Shown in pieces: positions 58,816 through 64,000 of a DNA stretch of 64,000 nt (positions are counted from its first letter, which is position 1; each line of letters begins with the position of its first letter). Made by a program: the position numbers and the translations under genes. Below the pieces are notes generated by a model, which saw nothing but the letters and a program-made list of their open reading frames with translations, had not been told where the DNA came from and made no database searches. The DNA comes from Paraescarpia echinospica (lineage: Eukaryota; Annelida; Polychaeta; Sabellida; Siboglinidae), in contig CM034532.1 in the NCBI GenBank assembly GCA_020002185.1, positions 50,407,349 to 50,471,348 on the forward strand. Reading direction: 5' to 3'.

Positions 58816-59767
58816 AAATCAGTAAATAAAAAGGTATCCAATCCAATTGCCATCCTTATTGTTGGACTACAAATTACTCAAGTAGAAAACACAAAATTCT
58901 TAGGAATTTTAATCGATGCTAATTTGTCCTGGACTTTTCATATACAGTATATATAATCTAAAATAGCCAAAGCCGTTGGAATTATAAGTAAAGCTAGAAA
59001 AACCCTGAGTAGATCATCCCTTGTAACGTTACACTATACATTTTTATATGCATATCTAACGTACTGTGTCGAAATGTGGGGAGGAGCATATAATACACAT
59101 CTTAGTTCTTTATTCAAATTGCAAAAGTATGCAATTTGGTTAATTATGTCAGCTCCACACAGAGCGCACACAGACCAACTCTTCAAGAAGCTGTCCATTT
59201 TACCAATAAGAAAAATCTACGAATACACGGTTGTGCTGTTTATGTACAAAATCGTTAAGAATATGTTTCCGTCAATTATGACAAGGATGTTCATTAGAAA
59301 TAACGAACTACACGAACATAGGACACGCAACGCAGAATTACTACATGTGCCGATTACAAAAAGTAATGTATTATATAAAACCATTAGATATCGAGGTGTT
59401 AAATTATGGAACTATACGGCGACAACAGTGGATTGTAATTGTAATTATGCATTAGTAACGTTTAAACGTCAACGTAAGAATTTTTTGCTAGTACATAATA
59501 TTAATGACATATATAAATAGCATTCTTTGTTGCTATTTTACATGAAGTATTCATGAAAATAGTACTGTTGTGATTCATGTTTCTGTTTTTCTTCTTTCTT
59601 CAATCACACAAATTGTTATCTTGTACATGGAATTTACCTATGTATCACATGTATTGTGAGGGCTAATCAGCCACTCGTGGCTTTATACCCTCATTACAGA
59701 AACCATGGCAATCTATGTATTGATTGGAATGTATCAGTTTCTGTAATAAACCATTACTATTATTATT
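58816..59767 (+). mobile_element. 5'-truncated LINE inserted in the 28-bp minisatellite
   Basis: The insertion starts aaatcagtaaataaaaagg and ends with an (ATT)n tail at about 59750-59770. The motif ATTTC is found on both sides (58811-58815 and 59768-59772). Removing the insert plus one ATTTC restores the 28-bp unit exactly, so this looks like a 5-bp target duplication, although the ATT tail makes its left limit ambiguous. The 3' UTR has a nested hairpin at 59658-59692 (GAGGG/CCCTC outside, AGCCA-CTCG-TGGCT inside) followed by ctttataccctc. Confidence 0.85.
58830..59520 (+). pseudogene. LINE reverse transcriptase, thumb and C-terminal region
   Basis: The frame encodes NPIAILIVGLQITQVENTKF, LGILIDANLSWTFHIQYI, a stop at about 58958, then SKIAKAVGIISKARKTLSRS, LVTLHYTFLYAYLTYCVEMW, GGAYNTHLSSLFKLQKYAIW and HRAHTDQLFKKLSILPIRKI. 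It ends at TAG 59518-59520. 'TKFLG--ID--L-W--HI--I--KI-K--GI---AR--L' followed by 'Y-YL-YC---WG' is the thumb and connection after the YADD box in jockey-superfamily (CR1/L2-like) LINEs. The catalytic half was never copied because the element is 5'-truncated. Only one in-frame stop interrupts it, so it is fairly young. Confidence 0.85.
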
Positions 59768-59815
59768 ATTTCCTCCTAAGTTTTAAACATTTCCACATCC
59801 TCCTAACATTTTCAG
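59768..59815. repeat. 28-bp minisatellite, right part
   Basis: atttcctcctaag, then ttttaaacatttccacatcc and tcctaacattttcag continue the array of 58627-58815 after the LINE, with one unit 27 bp long. Confidence 0.9.
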
Positions 59816-61605
59816 CCCTGATCCCAAATCATGGGATGTTGGTTTCTTTTTCTTTTTAAAGAAAACACTGCAATCCTTCCTTCATCATAAACTAATTCAT
59901 GCACTTACTAGGCTGCTTTTTTATTCTGGTTCCTTCCCAATGGATGGGTGGGTAGGTTTCACGAGATGGAATAAATCATACAAAATCATTACCTATGATA
60001 CCATGAAATTTTGTACTTCATATTGACTTATTCGTAATAACTTGAGACCTTGAACACAGGTAAAACCCCAATGTCTTGTTTTAATGTTTGAAATCCAACA
60101 TAAAAACACCTTAAAGAAAGTGACTAAAGTTACAGTAATAATCCTTAATATTTTGTTTTTCCAATTTCTCAAGTGCATGCCCAATGGCCTCCTGATACTA
60201 TGCAGCAGCAAGATAAATTAAATCTCAAATACCCCAAGGGAAAAATAGAACCCTAGACAAATTTTGTGCAAACCCCATACCAACTCCAAAACCCTTGAGT
60301 AATAACCCCCTTTTTCTTGGGAGCGTCCCAACAGTCAGTTACGGGGGTAACTGCCAGGAAGTGCAGCACCCCCACATTGTCAATATAAGTGTTTCAAATA
60401 AGGACATTTCTGCAGAACCCCAAAACCCTGCCACATATATATAAAAACCAGCAACAATTATATAAACACATTTTCTTTGATAGCTGAACCAAAGCAGAAG
60501 TCAATGACAGCCACAAATTTGCAACCTGACAAGACGACCCAGTGTTGATGCCGAGATAAGTGCCCTCTATGATCAGTACCCCTGCATTGTCACCAGAGGA
60601 AGCCCGATCTTGATGCCTACTAGTCCAGGCTTGTCGCTAGAGATGCCTATCTCTGCTTCCGATCTCGCTTATAAATAACGTTTTACCAGCACCAGTGTGT
60701 GCTTTGTTTGTCGACAAAGACACAGGATAAAGTGAGTCGGCATATAAATAACAGTGGCCCAATCAGAATATAAGTTGCTAAGATGTGAACAAAGGCGTGG
60801 GCACATATAGGCAGCAGTTGGCAATGAGATAGGGCATTCGGTATCGCCACGCAAATTGCTGTCCAGTTCCTACGCGCCTTTGTTGTGTATCTATCCGAAA
60901 TCGCAAAGTTGTTGAAAACAGATCTGAGTCACGCCGCCAAACTAAACGGGGAAATGAGTAAGCAAATGGCGTACAAATACTTAATTTGATGTCTGGAATT
61001 CGTACTAAATAATAGATGCCTGCATGGCATAGAATCGCATATCAGAACAATCTTACTATGCGTCGCTGGCGTCGTCATTAAACATACGGTGGTAATCATC
61101 GTTTTAATCGATAAATACTTACAGGTGACATAATTTCAATGCACACTGTGAAACGTCGCGTAAACAAGATAGTGGGACCACATGACAAAACTGGCAAAAC
61201 ATCTCGGGAGATTAAAAATGCTGGCACAGGCTTTCACAGCGACGCCGGCTATGACAGACAGACAGATGCATAAATCAAGTCGCTGAATGTTTCGGCCGAA
61301 AACTCTTGAACATTGTTTGCTGCTCCCCGTCAATGTAGCACTTTCATGAGGACTGGAGTCTGCCAAAAGCCAGACTTCTGGGAAAACGGTGGGGGTAAAC
61401 AAAACGGGCACCCAGCGATTGTTATTTGCGGGTTTATCCTGGGTGGAGCCACAAAACTGGACTGTGGCTTATCTGGACAACAGAAACAGGCTGGCATTTG
61501 GCTGGGGAGTAATTAGTTCCCATCTAACAAATGTTCCCCGCACCACCTGGGGCTACGGGAAGAATGTCGACTCGATTGACAAGGTAACCATGCTGTACGT
61601 GGGTG

Positions 61606-61642
<37 letters not shown>

Positions 61643-63535
61643 ACGGGGGTACAGTACCGATAGGCGACACGGCAATGTTTGAATATGACAAAATGCAGTA
61701 GGTTTATTGGGAGTTTTTTGTGCACCAGATGGATGCGCCGGCAAACGTTTGGGGAATAAACGTGGGGGAATAATGAATGGTTCGGAAGATTAAACGCACT
61801 GGAGTGAGAGGAACGAATCGCAGTATGTGTATGCCAACCAGGAGGCAGGCTGGGGGCCTGTGGGAATGTAACTGCTGTCTAACCGACAGCGGTAAAGATA
61901 AACATTATGTTATGTCTACTGCAGCCCCAGTCTCAGATGAGAATCCGCCCAATAACAGACCACTTTGAATGCACCCATAAATCCTACGTGCCAGCAGCCA
62001 TCAGTACGGCTTGGCAACACATTAAACCACTCCACTTCCAAGTTTACTGGCACTCCCCCATGACATCACAACAACCAAACACGCACGCACGCACGTGCAC
62101 ACACACGCACGCACGCACGTGCACACACATACACAAGCCACTGCTTTTTCAGGGATGCCAACTGTTTCCAAAATGATGGATTAACAGCAGATTCAATACC
62201 GATGTAGTTAGTTTAACACAAGACAGACAAGTGGTAGAAAAGAAATGCTTCCAGCGGAACTTGATCCCGTAAAGGGAGCATAATATATGAGGAATTACTA
62301 GAATTTTTTTACACACAGAGTCAGTCTAGTAAACAGTGTCACCAAAGAGCTGACACTTAAATCATAATTCCATTAGGCAAAGAATTAAAAGCCCACATTT
62401 GCAAAGCAATGTCGAAAATCCCCAATTTCATGTGAACACATAAATGGGCAAAAAATACGAACCAGCCTGAAAGAATTATTACAACCTAAAATTCTTCATC
62501 ATCACGAGTAACATTTCCAAGTGATTTATTTATACAAACAACATGTCTACTTATTTGAAAAAATGGCCACTTTATAAAGACTAATCTGCAGATCAAATCA
62601 TTAACGGGATCCCATACATCTTTCCTGGGACTGCACCTCCCGGGAGTTCCCAGCTTGAATGGCAGGGGCCAGCAGGTTAGAAAAACTGAAACCCCATCTG
62701 TCTGGCATGTGGGTTTGCCACAGCAGACATGCAGTGCAGCAGGCCATCTTTAGCGGGGTGAAAGTAAACATACAGCTCTCTACAAAGTATCAGTTCACAA
62801 CAGGGGTGGGTCTGGTTTCAAGTCATAATAGAGATCTACTCAGCAAACATGTAGTAACCTTGTAATGTCCTCAGGGAGCAATGCCAAGTCAAGTTTCTTC
62901 TTCACAATGATGACTTATTAATGGCCGGGTAATTGGTCTGTTTGCAAAGGTTTCCTTTTGTAGTGTCTGTGTCTACGATGAGTTAAAATAACCGCCAATA
63001 TACTTCACCCTTTTTAATGAACACTGCTCACCGCACACCTCTAGCTACAAAACTGGAAATGCCACCAAAGAAATCAGTAGCTTTTCATTATGATTTCATT
63101 CGTTCCAATTTTGACATACAATTATTTAACAAGAACACAGTAGTAATGATAGAAGAAAAATATGATGTGAATAAAAATCTTAGTTGGAATCATATTTCTC
63201 TTGTTAATTTTTGCTATATGATAACAAATTCGAACAAGGTTTAAGCTTTAAACCCTGAGGTTGTGGAAAAATGCAGGTTTTATGAACTATCAGTGGTTAT
63301 TAGTGCAATGAGGCATCATTGATGCTGACAAATGTCCGAAAACATGTAAGAACACAACCTAAATCCAACGCAAACATAAAATGATGTTATCTTGTGAAAC
63401 GGTCAACAAGTGAGGGAATGTCAAACAAATGAGGCTGTGCTGGAGTGGCCGTGGCACCAACGGTTGTCTGGACTCGGTGATTCCCTTCACCAACGGGTCA
63501 ATACGAGATTGTGGGGTGACAAGGTACACACTGTA
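59816..63535. other. Gene-free stretch
   Basis: No exon supported on either strand. (AC)n runs lie at 61608-61640 and acgcacgc-type repeats at 62081-62130. It may be intron or upstream flank of SMAD6/7. Confidence 0.4.
61608..61640. repeat. (AC)n microsatellite
   Basis: About 16 uninterrupted AC units. Confidence 0.95.
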
Positions 63536-63539
63536 GCAG

Positions 63540-63795
63540 GCGGGAGTGAAGCTCCGAGGAAATGTAGAGGGAGGAAGGATGATAGAGGGATGAAACGTAC
63601 AGAGGGAGGGCGGGAGGGAGGGTGGGACGGAGGAAGGGAGGGAGAGAAGGGGTAGGGAGGGACATATGGAGAGAGGGAAGGAGTGTGGGAGTGAGGGGGA
63701 GTGTGAGGGTGGGTGGGTGAGAGGATGGGAGGGTGAGAGCGAGAGGGTGAGAAGAGGGAGGGGGAGGAGGGAGGTAAAGGGAGAGAGAGATATGA
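63540..63795. repeat. Purine-rich (GGGA)n-type tract
   Basis: About 250 bp almost wholly of A and G on the + strand, with many GGGAGG and GAGGGAG units (for example gggagggagggtgggacgga). G-runs of three recur every few bases, giving potential for G-quadruplex or triplex DNA. Pro/Ser-rich minus-strand frames over it are artefacts. Confidence 0.9.
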
Positions 63796-64000
63796 AATTA
63801 TTAGAAGACAGAGTAACCACACTCACAACAAGAAACGTACACTGACAGAGGCTGAATTACAAAACTAATTAAAACATTGGTCCCCACAAGTCTAGACACA
63901 TCGGCTGGTGCCTAATTATCACCCGCTGCTCCCTGCTTGATCCCGGGAGTAAGGATTTATGGGAAGACAACCCACTGGAATGCAATGGGTCAGCCGGGAG

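Noticed and set aside
63359..63826. Pro/Ser-rich 155-codon frame on the minus strand
   Set aside because: Translation of the purine-rich tract, no conserved motif.

Overview
This is a window of animal nuclear DNA. It has spliced genes with GT-AG introns, large gene-free stretches, many microsatellites and minisatellites, and a crowd of decayed non-LTR retrotransposons and DNA transposons. The host genes, the CpG-rich islands on an AT-rich background and the mix of transposons (jockey/CR1-like and RTE-like LINEs, pogo/Tigger, hAT-like elements, a tRNA-derived SINE) fit a marine invertebrate such as a mollusc or another lophotrochozoan. The sequence alone does not settle the phylum.

Two host genes are present and both are partial. 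At the left edge are the last four coding exons of dymeclin (DYM, + strand; exons 409-529, 2097-2279, 2964-3077 and 3380-3529). At 50,146-50,693 on the - strand is the terminal exon of an inhibitory SMAD (SMAD6/7) carrying a whole MH2 domain. They are tail to tail with no other recognisable host gene in the ~46.6 kb between them. SMAD7 and DYM are also neighbours in the human genome (18q21.1), so this looks like conserved linkage.

Region by region: 0-4 kb holds the DYM 3' end, with a perfect 130-bp palindrome and LINE tails in its introns. 4-10 kb is intergenic with one MITE-like element. 10.7-13.6 kb is a nearly complete jockey/CR1-type LINE with a few frameshifts. 14-25 kb holds dispersed repeats, a 46-bp minisatellite, a LINE 3' fragment and CpG-rich islands. 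25.6-31.5 kb is a pair of ~1.7-kb inverted repeats about 95% alike around a 2.4-kb spacer; the right arm interrupts a Tigger/pogo transposase pseudogene. 34.2-35.8 kb is an RTE-type LINE that has lost its catalytic box. 37-47 kb holds a SINE, hAT-like MITEs, an RTE-like LINE with two minisatellites grown out of its coding sequence, and a 31-bp minisatellite. 49-64 kb holds the SMAD6/7 exon and its upstream intron or flank, with a hAT-like element, a cluster of SMAD-type AGAC/GTCT motifs, and a LINE inserted into a 28-bp minisatellite.

There is no operon, CRISPR array, rRNA gene or convincing tRNA gene. Apart from the two host genes, most of the coding-like sequence is transposon debris. The most unusual structures are the perfect palindrome, the long inverted repeat, the minisatellites born inside reverse-transcriptase sequence, and the LINE insertion into a minisatellite.
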